A stretch of 64,000 nt of DNA from contig MU854332.1 of NCBI GenBank assembly GCA_033296685.1, positions 124,001 to 188,000 on the forward strand. The letters are read 5' to 3'. Source of the stretch: Parachaetomium inaequale (taxonomy: Eukaryota > Ascomycota > Sordariomycetes > Sordariales > Chaetomiaceae). Positions 35,338 through 47,112 of this stretch are shown here, in pieces. The notes under the pieces were generated by a model that was given only the letters and a program-made list of their open reading frames with translations, was not told where the DNA came from and ran no database searches. The position numbers and the translations under genes were made by a program. Position 1 is the stretch's first letter. The number at the start of each line of letters is the position of its first letter.

Positions 35338-35860
35338 CAGAGGCCGTAATCAAATAACACACCGGAGTATCCATGGGCGCCATCACGACATCAAGGTTGT
35401 GCTCGTCCGAGACTTCGCGAAGCCCTCAATCCCTGCCAACTTTCGAGCATGTGCTGCAAGGCAGCTCGGTACTCTCCTTAGAGGGTCTGTTCTCAACAGC
35501 CTTGACAAGCCACGACTGGTCGGGCGCATATATGTGGTATGTCAGAACTTGATGGCCCGTAGTATTAGGACAGTTTGGTGCTTGGTTACCTTTTGGCATG
35601 CACTTTTCGGTGTGCTGCTTATAAGTTGGTAAACTCGACGATGCTTGCCAGGTCGTGAACTTGGGATCCAGGTTTGGCGAATTCGTGGAAGAAGTTGTTT
35701 GATACTTGTAGGCTACATATGGAGTGAGTGACCATTGGCAGCAGAAAAGGAGACCGGGGATAAACAAATATGAGGTGGTCTCTTCGGACAATCACCCCTG
35801 AGCCCGCGACTTTCTCACACATAACCCCAACCCTGGCGCCCGCGTTATCTCGCAAACTCC
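35338..35860 (-). pseudogene. degraded amidase-signature family relic (C-terminal part)
   Basis: Minus-strand frames here read like the C-terminal region of amidase-signature enzymes: FFHEFAKPGSQVHDLASIVE (35620-35700) then a stop; in another frame HQVLTYHIYAPDQSWLVKAV, a TGA at 35426-35428, then GLREVSDEHNLDVVMAPMDT and PVCYLITASG. Amidases typically end with a DAL/DVV..P.D.P segment followed by an ASGYP-type motif; here the frame fails after ASG. The catalytic Ser-cisSer-Lys part is absent. The TGA could be a CGA-to-TGA change. Family assignment is tentative, based on pattern only. Confidence 0.45.
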
Positions 35861-36130
35861 CCGTTTTGACTCTTCAAACCACTCGCATGCTGAGAGGTCG
35901 ACGGCGATGCTCCGCTTTTCCACTGCCGAGGATCACATTGACGCCATTTCACTCACCTGCCTGATTTGTAAACTCGATGCCATCGGATTGATCTCGGCAT
36001 CCTGGCCATTTTATCTCTCAACACCATCTCACCCAGACCTCACCTCACTTCCCACCCCTTTCTTTCCTTCAAACAACCAAACAACCAAACAAACAATCAA
36101 CCCACAAAACCCACAAAACCATTCCCCACC
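35861..36130. promoter_or_regulatory. CAF16 promoter and leader
   Basis: Upstream of the CAF16 ATG, ending in a CAAAC/CAACC-rich leader with near-tandem CAAACAACC motifs and a CCACCATGG start context. CA-rich leaders are common in filamentous fungi. Confidence 0.5.
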
Positions 36131-37012
36131 ATGGCCCAGCCCCAACAACCCCCAACAGTCGAGACAACCGACCTAACCTACACCTTCCAAGACTACTCCA
36201 CCGGCATCTCGCACATATCCCTCTCCCTCCCCTCGCGCTCCCGCACCCTCCTCATCGGCGCCAACGGCGCCGGCAAGACGACCCTCCTCCGCCTGCTCGC
36301 GGGCAAGCGCCTCGCGCCGGCCAACACCATCCGCGTCGCCGGCGTCGACCCCTTCAAGGAGACCGTCCAGGGCGTGACCTACCTCGGGCTGGAGTGGGTG
36401 CTCAACGCGATCGTGCGCACCGACATCGGCGTGGGCGATCTGCTCAAGTCCGTGGGGGGCGATGTCTACCCCGAGAGGAGGGATGAGTTGGTTTCCGTGC
36501 TGGATATCGACACGTCGTGGCGGATGCATGCCGTGTCGGATGGGGAGCGGCGGCGCGTGCAGCTGGCGATGGGGCTGATCCGGCCGTGGCGGGTGTTGTT
36601 GCTGGATGAGATTACCGTGGATTTGGATGTGTGGAGCCGGGCGCAGTTTCTGGGGTTTTTGAGGAGGGAGACGGAGGGGCGGGAGTGTACGGTTGTGTAT
36701 GCGACGCATATTTTGGATAATTTGGCCGGGTGGCCGACGCATTTGGTGCATATGCATCTGGGGACGGTGAAGGGGTGGGGGCCGGCCGAGGAGATGTTGA
36801 AGGAGGTGGAGGTGAGGGATCGGGAGGAGGGGGATGGGGTGGTGGGCGTCGCCGGGAATAGTAAGCTGGGCGAGTTGGTGTTGCGGTGGTTGAGGGATGA
36901 TTTGAGGGAGAGGGGGCCGCGGAGCCAGCATAAGCGCGGGCCTGAGGGGTGGACGTATTCCGTGACGGGGTTGGGGGGGTATGGGTTTGAGCCGAAGGGC
37001 GGGAAGGAGTAG
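36131..37012 (+). CDS. CAF16: CAF16-like ABC ATPase (soluble, CCR4-associated)
   Basis: Single-exon 293-residue ABC ATPase without membrane spans, matching Caf16, a CCR4-NOT-associated factor. Motifs: Walker A GANGAGKTT (Lys49), Q-loop region VQGVTYLGLEW, signature VSDGERRRVQ, Walker B RVLLLDEITVDLD, H-loop VVYATH. The signature (SDGERRR) is of the type seen in this family. A Gly-rich tail follows, ending YGFEPKGGKE. It sits on the plus strand beside the graveyard region, with a CA-rich leader; 229 bases downstream is the Mis6 stop. A role in transcription-coupled mRNA control is from the yeast family and not shown here. Confidence 0.93.
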   Translation: MAQPQQPPTVETTDLTYTFQDYSTGISHISLSLPSRSRTLLIGANGAGKTTLLRLLAGKRLAPANTIRVAGVDPFKETVQGVTYLGLEWVLNAIVRTDIGVGDLLKSVGGDVYPERRDELVSVLDIDTSWRMHAVSDGERRRVQLAMGLIRPWRVLLLDEITVDLDVWSRAQFLGFLRRETEGRECTVVYATHILDNLAGWPTHLVHMHLGTVKGWGPAEEMLKEVEVRDREEGDGVVGVAGNSKLGELVLRWLRDDLRERGPRSQHKRGPEGWTYSVTGLGGYGFEPKGGKE

Positions 37013-37241
37013 AACGGAGGAGGTGCTTGGAAGGTTAGGTGGTTTGCGGATATTTGGCTGGCGGGCGGTGTGGTTTTAACATGATACCCAGGGCGGCATT
37101 TAACATGGGTTTACGGCAGGGACACGGAGTTCAAAAAGCGCGCATTGTAGTACATCAACTGATAGACAGACAGTCGATATCAACATGACTGTCCATTGAT
37201 CATAATTCGGGTATCTTGATAACTAACCGTCGCTGCCTTCC

Positions 37242-39724
37242 TCATTGCCGTCTCGCCCTCATCAGATTCTTCATCGTGTTGTACATCAGCTCGGGAATGC
37301 CAGGCAATCCCTTCGCCTCCAGGTACGCCAGCACGCCAGACCTGTACTCCTGCCACGACAGCGCCAAGCCTCCCTGCACGGCGAGTCGTGTCAGCGAAGC
37401 CTGCGTCACAGGCCCAGCGTGTCTCGCCCGAACACCCCCCATCGCATCCTCCTCCAGTTGCTGGACGTACGAGAGGGACTGCAGACACAGCAGCGGAGAG
37501 TGCGACAGTCCGAACGCACTCCCGAGCGAGAGCCCCGGGTCCGCGGCACGTATGTACGTCTCGAGCGCCGCCTGCACCGGCTGCGGGATGCGGCACCCCT
37601 GGGCGTTGACGTCGGTCGTGGAAAAGGCGCGGCCGCGCCACAGGCAGTTGCAGAGGTCCATCAGGAAGCCGTTGAACACGTTGATGTGTTCGCGCTCGCG
37701 GCCCGTCAGCTGCCGCGGCACCGCCGCAGACATGACGGCCTCCCAGGCGCGCTTGTAAGTGGCGAGGATCCCGCAGAGGCGCGATACGACGGCGAGCGAG
37801 GGGCTAAAGAATACGAGGTAGACGAGCAGAGGAGGCGGGATGGCGACCTCGATGTGCTGGAGAAGCTTCACTTCGGAGTAGAGAGTCGCCGCGGCTTCGT
37901 AGAAATCGAGGATGTCCAGGCATGTGCCCACTGTCGACGAGGTTTGGGTGAGGGTCAGGGTGAGTTGGTTGACGTAGTCAATGAGATGGGGCAATGTAGT
38001 CACGGGGAGGGATTCGGGACTCTCTGCAGCCACCATGATGATGGTCCACCGTTGGAGGAGGAGGATGTAAAACTTCAGTAGCGATACTTGAGAGGCAGGC
38101 GTGTTGTCCAGTACCGCGTGCTCTAAAACTTGCAGGATTTTGTGCAGTTCTGCTTGTGCGTCAGCTCAGTGTCTCTGAAGGCGGAGGTCGGGAAATGTAC
38201 CCTCAAACTCCATCATGGGGGCAAAGCTCAGTGACTCAAAGACAATATCCCGCTTATCCGAGCCGTTCCAGATGCTCAGGAACTGCGCAAAGAATGTGAG
38301 CAGTATGGGAGGGAGTGTCTGCCAATCGAGTTAACTGAGAAAGGGCCACTTGCGATGGGTGGCTGCGCAAACCTTGGTGGCAACTGCATAGTCGTGAATG
38401 ACCTCGATCATATCGAGGAAGATCTCGGAATCCGCATCCCCGCTGGCAATATCGCCCAAGCATGCCATCAGCCAGTTGCTGATGCGGGACGACGCCTCGG
38501 CGTCGGGCCGCAAGAGCAAGAACTTTTGGAGCAGCGGATCCGCCAGGACGGCCACAAGCTGGGTGGGGAGCTCAATCTTTTCGAGGTTCTTGACAAACGA
38601 CTCGGCGTTGTCGATCTCTTCCAAAGTCACAGAGCTCTAAGAATGGTCAGACCGCTGATAGTACGCGAGCTGACGACAGACAGCTCTTACCTCTTGCGTG
38701 TAAGTGGTGCGGACAGTTGGAAGCAGGGCTTTCCACCCCTTCAACCACCCCCCGACCGAATGGTTGACTGCAAAACCATTCTTGACGCCTCCGTCATCTT
38801 GGCGCTCAGAACGTCGCTGCTGGACCTCGTCTAGTCTTGCCCGCCATTGCGGATCAGGGTGCTGCGATGGGTTAGCACTGGAGGGGAAAGGGGGACATCG
38901 GGTGGGGCGAACCTTGAAGGATGCTGCTCGTCCCTTCGTGATGTCGCCCACGATGATTTCTGGGTAGTAGTTTTTGAACACGCGTAGCAGGCCAGTCAAG
39001 CTGGGGTCGCCGCCCGTCTGCCGGGACAAGTTGAGTCTGCGGTTGGCTCGTCAGGGTTGTTCCACCTGCGTTCCTTCGAGACGCGTGTACTTACATGCCC
39101 TGTATCCGGAATGGCCTCACGTGCTTCCGCCTCGTCACCAGGGCAAGGAGATGGCACAGCTGGGGTCTGTGAAGACGGTGAGCACCGTGTCAGGGGGCAG
39201 GGGAGGCTGACAAGGCCTTACCTGATGGCGGCGGTATCCAGAAGATTGAACAGCACGCCATACACCTGCGACAGGATGGCTGGGTTCTCCAGCACGTGAT
39301 GGACCATCACAAGCCAGCGGAGAAACAGAGCCTGGAGCGGCAGCGATGGCTTGAGCTGGCCGTGTCCCAGGGCGCCGACGAAACGCAAGACGGCCTCATC
39401 GCCAACCTTGCCCGACGGATAGAGATTCCGGACGATGGCACCGAGGCTGGCCTGGTCGAGGTGGTTGCGGACCGTCAGCAGGTCGACCAGGCGGGCGAGT
39501 TCGTCCGGCAGCGCCCCCCTGTCGTAGAGCAGCGAGGTCGTGTTCTCGACGGTCGGTTTGATGCCTGTCTGGCGGCGTTTTGCAGGGACTTTCGCGGCTG
39601 TCTGGATCGTCAGCAGATTATCTCGTAATTTTTCTTCTTTATTTTCATGCCAGTGGATGAGATGCTTACCCTCCTCGAGATCCCCGATGAGACCGGGGAG
39701 GTTATCGCCGACCGGAGACGACAT
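37242..39724 (-). CDS. MIS6: Mis6 / CENP-I (CTF3) inner-kinetochore protein
   Basis: Constitutive centromere-associated network component needed for kinetochore assembly. Eight exons join in phase: 39670-39724, 39222-39597, 39095-39166, 38913-39036, 38691-38861, 38373-38636, 38201-38318 and 37242-38149, giving 695 residues, normal for fungal Mis6. The start MSSPVGDNLPGLIGDLEE is followed by the conserved AAKVPAKRRQTG region and YDRGALPDELARLVDLLT. Further family-type segments include GLLRVFKNYYPEIIVGDI, HPDPQWRARLDEVQ and the C-terminal GIPELMYNTMKNLMRARRQ. The protein is almost all alpha-helical (HEAT-like). Some introns have weak donors (GTTCGC, GTTTGC), so a few exon edges could differ. 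The identity is strong and function is by family. Confidence 0.9.
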
Positions 39725-42217
39725 CGTTTTGCTCTTGCAATTCGATTGCGAATTCGCACTTAGTTTAAAATATCATGAATATTCATCACGACCATGTATC
39801 AATTCCAATGTTGAAATTGTGCGCTCATGATAACCAATAAACCTTGGTGCAGTGCTCTCGTCTGACGCGTTCCTTCCTGTGACGGAGACGCGCTCGTGCG
39901 AGGTTGACGATTAACGTTACCTAACGTGATCTCATGTTCTGTAATTCACAGAATGTACGTAGCGTACCATACGCCTTCTGGTTTTACCAAGGTAGTTGTT
40001 GGTTATGGAGCCTGCCTTCTTGGGTTATAGCGTCTCATTGGTTGATTTGGTAACGCTATTTACAATACCTGGGTATCGTTCCAGGTTACCGTCACCAGAT
40101 GATGGCAGCCTGGGAACAAACGCACTCTCTTTCTACGGCATGTAAACAAACGTGGAACACCCCAGGTTTGAAGGAGGTACCTGACACTCAACCACTTTTC
40201 ACGCCGAAACCAGCGCCTCGATTGGGGTTCTTGCGGCCCGGATTCGAAAAGGCGTGCCTCCCCGAGTTGCCGGGACATGGGACGCAGCTGCCTCCAGACT
40301 GTGAACGACGCACTTGCCAAAAAGCAACCTGGGAAGGAGGTTGGAGGCAGCAACAACCCCGAATTTTCAATTTTCCATCTTCCATTTTCGACTTTCCCTG
40401 TTCCTGAATCAACCAACTTCCATTCCGGCCCCCGTTGGTGTAACCACACTCCAGGCCATCTTCAAACCCGCGATTGGCTTCTCTCCCCCTGCCGCCCTCC
40501 CTTGCGACCGGGGCAAGATGCTTTCTGCATCAAATTCGGTCCTGTTTTGCCGAGCTTTCTGTCTTCCTTCTCCTGTCTGACGACCGCCGTCACCGTTGCC
40601 GGCCCCCCCACGCACGCACGCCTTGCAGTGTTCCACCGAGCACCTCGACATGCTCGGTCAATTGGTCACTCACACGTGCTCATGTCTGCCCGCCAAGCCA
40701 TCTCGGACCCCAATGCCTGGAATTGGATCACCAACCTTGGCGACACAAGCCGACGACATCCAGCCTCAACAGCCGCTGTGCTCGGGCGACGAAGTCATTC
40801 GGTGCTCCTCAATGCGATAGCTGACGCCTTGGCCCGCGTATCACGCCGCCATGGTCGCAACACGGCACGGCTCCTACCTTTAACCAAGACTCGAGGCGAA
40901 GAGTCTTTCTGTGTAACCATTCCATCTGCGGCCGTCCCGTCTGGTCACTGACCGCCGCCTGCAACACGCACACACCGTATCCCATGTCGCAAGGGGCAGG
41001 GCGAGCGGCGCGTGCAGTTCCAAGATTTGCCCGACAACACAACGACAGGGGACGGCCTTGCCAACTCGAACAACGCCAGCGTGTTGCGACGAGGCTGGCC
41101 ACCCGAAAAGTGCCCGTTGTCTTCAAACACCGAGGACCGAATGGTGGGCGGGCGGCATCATGCGCCCTGACACAATATCCGCGCGCTCCTCTTGTGCAAC
41201 CCTAGTTGCTTTTCAGGCACACACCACGACTCTAGCCTGGTGACGCTGGGCCGATGACGCCGGCAGTCAATATGCACCGCTCAATGCAGTCCGTCCGTTG
41301 CCCATTCCACTAGACGCCTAACCGCAACGGCTGTAGTACTCCAGAGCACGTTGCTGCAACACGGCGTTCAGCCAGGCCGCCTTCGAACCTCGGTCACTCC
41401 TTCATCTCCTGGGGCGGCAGCTTGAGGCACGGCATGGTCCCAGGCGCCGGCTGACGGAAGCCTGACAGGACTGCTTACATGTTGCCGTTTCGGCCCTGTA
41501 GTTCCGTTGTCATACCACAACCGGCCTCTAAAAGAGTCTGGGTCGGGGTAAATGAGAGACAACAGCCACCCACGCGAACTCTCAGACCCGGACCTGCAAT
41601 ATTGCAGAGCCCAGTGGCAACCTGCCCTGCAGCACAATCTTGCTCTCTACCATTGCCGACGCGGCTGGTTCTGGCTCTGGTCTGGTGTACCCCCCAACTT
41701 CCCTGCCGCTCCTATTGGCCCCCGGCCCGGCTCTCCTGAAAGGGCCATCGAATCCTTCCGCAGCCTGCTGCCCTGCATCAGATCACTACCCATTGGGCCC
41801 ATGCATGGCCGCTGAGTGAGGACGCCCATAATAAACACCACCAAGGTTCCGGCCACTCGGTTCTAGTTATCACGCATTTTAGTCGTGTGGTCGCCCGGGC
41901 ACTCGGTTGGGGCTGTAAAGCCTGACCACTTGCCTGCCGTATCCCAGTTGCCACTCGGACGGTGCCACTCAGCAGGCACCGCATGACTTAAAAAGGAATC
42001 CGGCGACGATTCGCTCTTGTTGCGAACTGCGTCAAGGCGTGTCGGTAAGTGAGCGGAGCGGTCGCCCTCAACCTCATCCTCTCCTTCACCGGCTTAGCTT
42101 CCACTGACCAGACAAACCAGAACCACCCAATGTTTGCTGCGCTGCTATAAGCTTCATACTACTAAAGCTGGTGCGAAGAAGACTCTTCCTTAGCCAGCCC
42201 CAACTCCAGCCCCTGAG
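39725..42217. other. 2.5 kb between Mis6 and the GNAT gene
   Basis: AT-rich near 39725-40100, GC-rich after that. Only short open frames (74-224 codons) with no family resemblance on either strand. It carries the Mis6 promoter; the rest is unexplained. No GH3 catalytic barrel is seen upstream of the GH3-like fragment of the next gene. Confidence 0.5.
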
Positions 42218-43896
42218 ATGGAGCTCACAAGACGGCGAGGGGTGGCAACCATCCAAGACTCTCAGTCATGCATCCCACTCTCCGACCAACTCAAGGACGG
42301 CGACATCATCTTGCTTCTGACGCCTGGGGTCGTGCCCGAGGTGAGCCCCCTCAACCGCCATCTGGATAACCCGCCCAGCGACCCCTTCGAACCTCTTGGG
42401 AAGGCTCTGGCAAGGCATCACCCATGGGTCCGCCATGTCCCATACCTGCCACGCAACGGGATCACCGGAACCCATGTCGTGCACATTAGGCTGGCCGCCG
42501 CTGTGGTTTTTGTCGTCTCGGGCCCTCCGCGTCACGGACAGCCGTCGCAAGTGGCTCTAGCCGAAATCACAAGAGCCCTCTCCGAACATCGACCTCAACT
42601 CATTCTGACCTGCTGCGACCTACAAGAGCTGGGGCCCCTCGAGAAATCCTTCCCGACGATAGTAGAGATACCCAGCTTTACTCCTCAAGACTTGGAAGCC
42701 GCCGCCGATGTCCTGTTTGAGCCCAGGAAATCCAGCCCCAGAACACCAAACGTTCAGAACCTAATCCTGTCACCAAGAGCCTGGCCTATCGAAGTATGGG
42801 ACGGAAACCGTGGCGTATCCGATATTCTCGACCTGTGGTGCCAGTGTTTTCCGGACGCATTCCACCTTGACCGCTACCGGTTCCAGTCACTACTTCGCCG
42901 CGACGGCTATGCGATGCACTACGTCGTCCGAGAGCCCGCAACCTCGCAAATTCTGGGCTTCTGTGCGACCTACACGACCTACGCCGACAGCGGTGGTGAG
43001 CGTTTGCTCGGCTCCCTAGCAGCTCTGATCGTGCGCCCGGCATACCGTCAACGAGGAATCGGCCTGAGCCTGCACACCCACGCTCTGCGCCAACTTCAAA
43101 AGATCCGTGGCGTTTGCCGCCTTCAACTTGGGAGCACATTTCCTCGGCTCTTGTACGGGCTGCCTCTTGACTCGCCTTGCGAGGACTGGTTCCGGCACCG
43201 CGGGTGGCCCATCAAGCCTCTCTCCTCAGCTCCGGGGTCAGGGCAGGAAGTCTGTGACTGGTTTCTCAAATTCAGGGACTGGCCGGCAACCGGCTTGATG
43301 TTGTCCCACCTTGCCTTCCGTCCATGCAAGTTCACAGAGTTCGACATGGTCTTGGATTTCGTTGGGAAAGAGTCGAAAAAAAAGGACAACATGGGCTGGT
43401 ACGACCAATACGCGAAGCTGGCCAACACAATGAACGTTGGGGATATTGTCGTGGGACTCGAAGGGGGCGCTATCATCGCCGTGGCCTTGACTTACGTCAA
43501 GAAGACTGCAAGTCCGGCGGCAGAAGATCTTCCATGGGCCAGCACCATCGCGGACGACGTCGGAGGAGTCACATGTGTTTGTGTCAGTGGTATGTATCAC
43601 CGCCGAAGGCTATCTACCCTCTTAATCTGTGAATGCCGACTGAACTACTCAGATGAGGTGCCAACCACGGCAAACAAACGAGATGCCGTCATGATCAGGC
43701 TTCTCGACAGTTGCATTCACCTGCTCGAAGATCAAGGAATGAACAAGCTGCTTATTGACGCAGTCAAGGGAGGAGACGAGGGTTTCCAGTCTATGGGTGA
43801 GTGCATTCCCAAGCCCGACAACTATATGACGCCACTGACCCAATCTTAGGCTTCCAAAAATGGGCGAGGTACAGAGACGTTTGGCGGGATATCTAA
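42218..43896 (+). CDS. GNAT acetyltransferase with GH3 C-terminal-like domain
   Basis: Exons 42218-43589, 43653-43796 and 43850-43896 join in phase to 520 residues. The first about 190 residues (PLSDQLKDGDIILLLTPGVV, AAAVVFVVSGPPRHGQPSQV, LILTCCDLQELG, FPTIVEIPSFTPQDLEAAAD, VLFEP) resemble the alpha/beta C-terminal lobe of family 3 glycoside hydrolases, and the rest is a GNAT N-acetyltransferase with the acetyl-CoA loop RPAYRQRGIGLSLHTHALRQ (about 275-294). A second GNAT-like half follows (FTEFDMVLDFV, VGDIVVGLEGGAIIAVALTY, LLDSCIHLLEDQGMNKL), ending FQKWARYRDVWRDI. Fungal proteins that fuse a GH3 beta-N-acetylglucosaminidase to such a GNAT domain are known; here the hydrolase barrel is missing, so this is either a truncated member or a standalone paralogue. 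Substrate is unknown. Confidence 0.78.
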
Positions 43897-46521
43897 AACA
43901 AGGCGATAATGGCGTTCTTGGCGCAGATGGGGGCGAAATGGGACACGGCTTCGCAGGTGGACGCCAAAAGTTCAGCGGCATGGGGAGAAGACTAGCCCGC
44001 ATTCATCAGTTGACTCGGGTTGGCTCAAGGATGCCTACAAGGGAGGGGGCGAGAATGACAAGTTTGAGACATCAACTGATTGCATGGGTGCCGAACACAT
44101 CACCAACTGCCGGGCCGAGCAAATTGGCGCCGACTGCCACACGCAGCAAAGGGTTCCTGGTCCAATGGAACAACTTACGAACCGGCAACACAGGCAGATG
44201 GTCACAGTTCACTGTCTGCCCTCGGAATATCCCAGGAGAGGAAACCGAGTGTCACGAAATCATCTTGCAGCTCAGCCTTACGACACCGGGCATCCGGGCT
44301 TCAAAACCGCGGTAGGCTTCGGGTTCCGCTTGGTACAGGGCAACAAGGCCGGAGAAGGGGAACCTCATGTCAGCCAGAATCTGGTGCTGACCGGAACCGC
44401 GGAGAGGGAGACCGGGCGGTCAGACTCCCCACCGCCGCCCAATGACAACACAGCGACCAGCAACCCATGTGTCATCGACAGCCTCATATCGCCAGGGACT
44501 GGGGCCAACACTCTGCGATCTGGCAGGACTTAACTATCGGGTCTCACCCCTCTCCGGCTGCACCCCGCAAAACATCGATACCATACCCAGCACACGGCGG
44601 AACCGGGGCATGCCGGCCGGGTTCGGATATGTCACTGCTCTCCAGCTGGCCTCGGATCTGCCGTGGAGACGCGAGGGTTCGCTGGGTTCGCGAAGGCAAA
44701 GGAGGATACGGTTAATGATCCGGCCGAGTCTCGGCGCCGGGTCATCGGCCCTGGCGAGCTGACCCAAGGTCACGCGGCGTATGTCGAGCCCATTTCGGTT
44801 TGTGTAACCAACGCCTAGATGGTCACACGTCAGTCGACAGCTGCAATGCTTACACAAGCCAAGCTCCTGCCGGCCCTTACGGTTCGACAAAGGTGTGTTT
44901 CACAAGGCGAAAGGCAAAAGAATTTCCCCTTCCGGAATACGGGATATAGGGGCCACATCTTCATCGCCCATCTTTCGGCTCGTCCATCCATGTTCGATGT
45001 GCTTATTATATCTTTGCCGCACACCCCCGGACCCCCAAACGGCACAGCAACGTCCCGATAACCCTTTCCCAGTCAGACTGGAAGGATTAAACCTGCGTCC
45101 GATCCCGCAGTCTTTGATGCTCTGATGCCCCGATCCGGCAGTGCATAAGGCCATCCGCACATGAACCCGCCGCACGGGCTCGCCGGTCTGGTTTCCTGGC
45201 TGGTCTGGCTGCATGAGCGCGGCACTGGGCGTCGGCGTTGACATTGGCGCTGCAGGAGGGACGGGGCCGAGGGAGGACCTCCATACCGTGTTCATGGGGG
45301 GATGGGAATTGGCGGAATATCTTCTTCCCCCCCACCTCATGCTTCCGTGGGGTCCGCGGTTGATTTCCCCCTTGCTCCCCTTCTCTGGCCCCCAACAAAT
45401 CCGATCTCCTTTTCCGCCGCCCCCCCCCCTCCCCCCCCCGTGGCACATCCCGTCTGGTTGGCGCAAGGCATCGGGCGTCATTTTGGATGATGCGGGTGAC
45501 GGCGGGGAAGATCGGGTCCTAGTCCGTACCATGGAGAGGGAGAAGACACAGGCTCGGAGCAGGGGAGAGAGGGAGGGAGTTCTTGATGTGGAGATATCTT
45601 TCGCTCGTGCTTGATGGTTACGCAAGGGCTTCCCTGTGTTGATGTCGGTGTTCGCGTTGTGTCACCACGGTTGTGGGCGTACATCCCGGCACCAGGAACG
45701 GCGGCACAGTGCCATGACCACACACACCCACCAAGGAGTTTACGGCATATATTCCTCCTCGCCGTCATCCTGTGAGAGGTGAGGAACATGTCGTGTAACA
45801 CTCGGGGTTGGTGCTGCTGCTGCTGCTCCTTGGTTCTTGTGGCACTTGAGCGGCCGCTCGCTTCGTGCGTGTTGGTTGTGTGCGTCTTCTATTGCATGTA
45901 CTTCTTATGACCTGTTTTGGTAGACTATTGCGGCGGCAGCGGGAGGGTGAGGGAGGCATGTTCACACCTTTACTTCTTAGAGGCATGACTTTCAAGTCCT
46001 GACGCATGTCTACCGGGTACGAGATCCTCTCGGTGTATCTCACTCGGCATGTTACGTGTGGGATCCAGAAATGATGTCCGGCTGTGTAGTTGGGAGAATC
46101 TACCATCCTCTGGTTCCGGCGATAGTTGGGGTTTTCAGAAGAAACGAGTTACACAACAGTCTGGGCCGAACACACCGCCTTCGGTCACAGGGAAACAAAC
46201 ACCCCCACGGTTGTGTTTTTTATGACCCCCCGTTCCTTTCTCATTCCGTTTCTTGGTCGTCCAGGATGGATACGATACTAGTATTCAGAGCTTCTTGCCC
46301 GGGCCAGGTTCGCGAGGCTCACAATAACTAGTTTGACCTTATCCCAAACTGAACTTCCATGCAGCCCTACGCGCTTTAGTATCTGACACTATCTTTGGAA
46401 GACCGGCAAACAAAAGTGCCACACATAAGTACTATGCGTCTGCATGTACATAAGCCCAGCTACCTACTCGTCGGCACCCCCACTCCATTCATTAGTCAAG
46501 CTTGTTCTTGTCCTACCTCAA

Positions 46522-46580
46522 GAAAAAAAAAAAAGAAAAAAAAAGGGTAAAAAAAAGAAAAAAAAAGGGTAAAAAAAAGA
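46522..46580. repeat. A-rich tandem repeat
   Basis: Poly-A runs broken by G and GGGT: a 22-base unit of the form A8-G-A9-GGGT occurs about twice, with partial units at both ends. Confidence 0.7.
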
Positions 46581-47074
46581 CTCGTCTGTAGCTGGCATGA
46601 AATCAGGTCTAGGTAGCACACGCAACCTGGACTGGCTCTTCGGGATCAGCTTGTGCCACACAACACTACCAGCCAGGGACAAGATGACGAATTGGATGTG
46701 CTAGTATTGTGTTGTGGCACACGGTAAAGGTAGTCATACCACCCCATTTATATTCGTAGTAAGTTGGTAACATTCGATGGAAGTTGGTAACGTGTAGTAT
46801 GTACATGGAATTTGCTGCTCCGGTTACTGGCACCATGAATGGCACTGCTGCTGGCCTGCCTGCCGATAGGACAACCGCCGGGAACCGAAATCAAGACCCC
46901 GGAGACGGAGATCTGGATAACTGCGACTAACAACAGGCCGGTTTGGTTTAGTACTGGTGATTTGATAGCCGCAGACAAGTTGATAAAAGCTTTCTTTTCC
47001 TCTCTCTCTCCCTCATTGTCTCTCACACACATATACACATACTCTCCCCACCCTTACCCTTGCGCCTAGAAGTA

Positions 47075-47112
47075 AAGTACACCGAGTAAGTGAAAGTACA
47101 CCGAGTAAGTGA
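47075..47112. repeat. 19-base direct tandem duplication
   Basis: AAAGTACACCGAGTAAGTG occurs twice head to tail. It is an isolated duplication with no gene context. Confidence 0.8.

Noticed and set aside
36173..36931. 252-codon minus-strand frame opposite CAF16
   Set aside because: Pro/His/Gln-rich antisense shadow of a GC-rich exon; no family.
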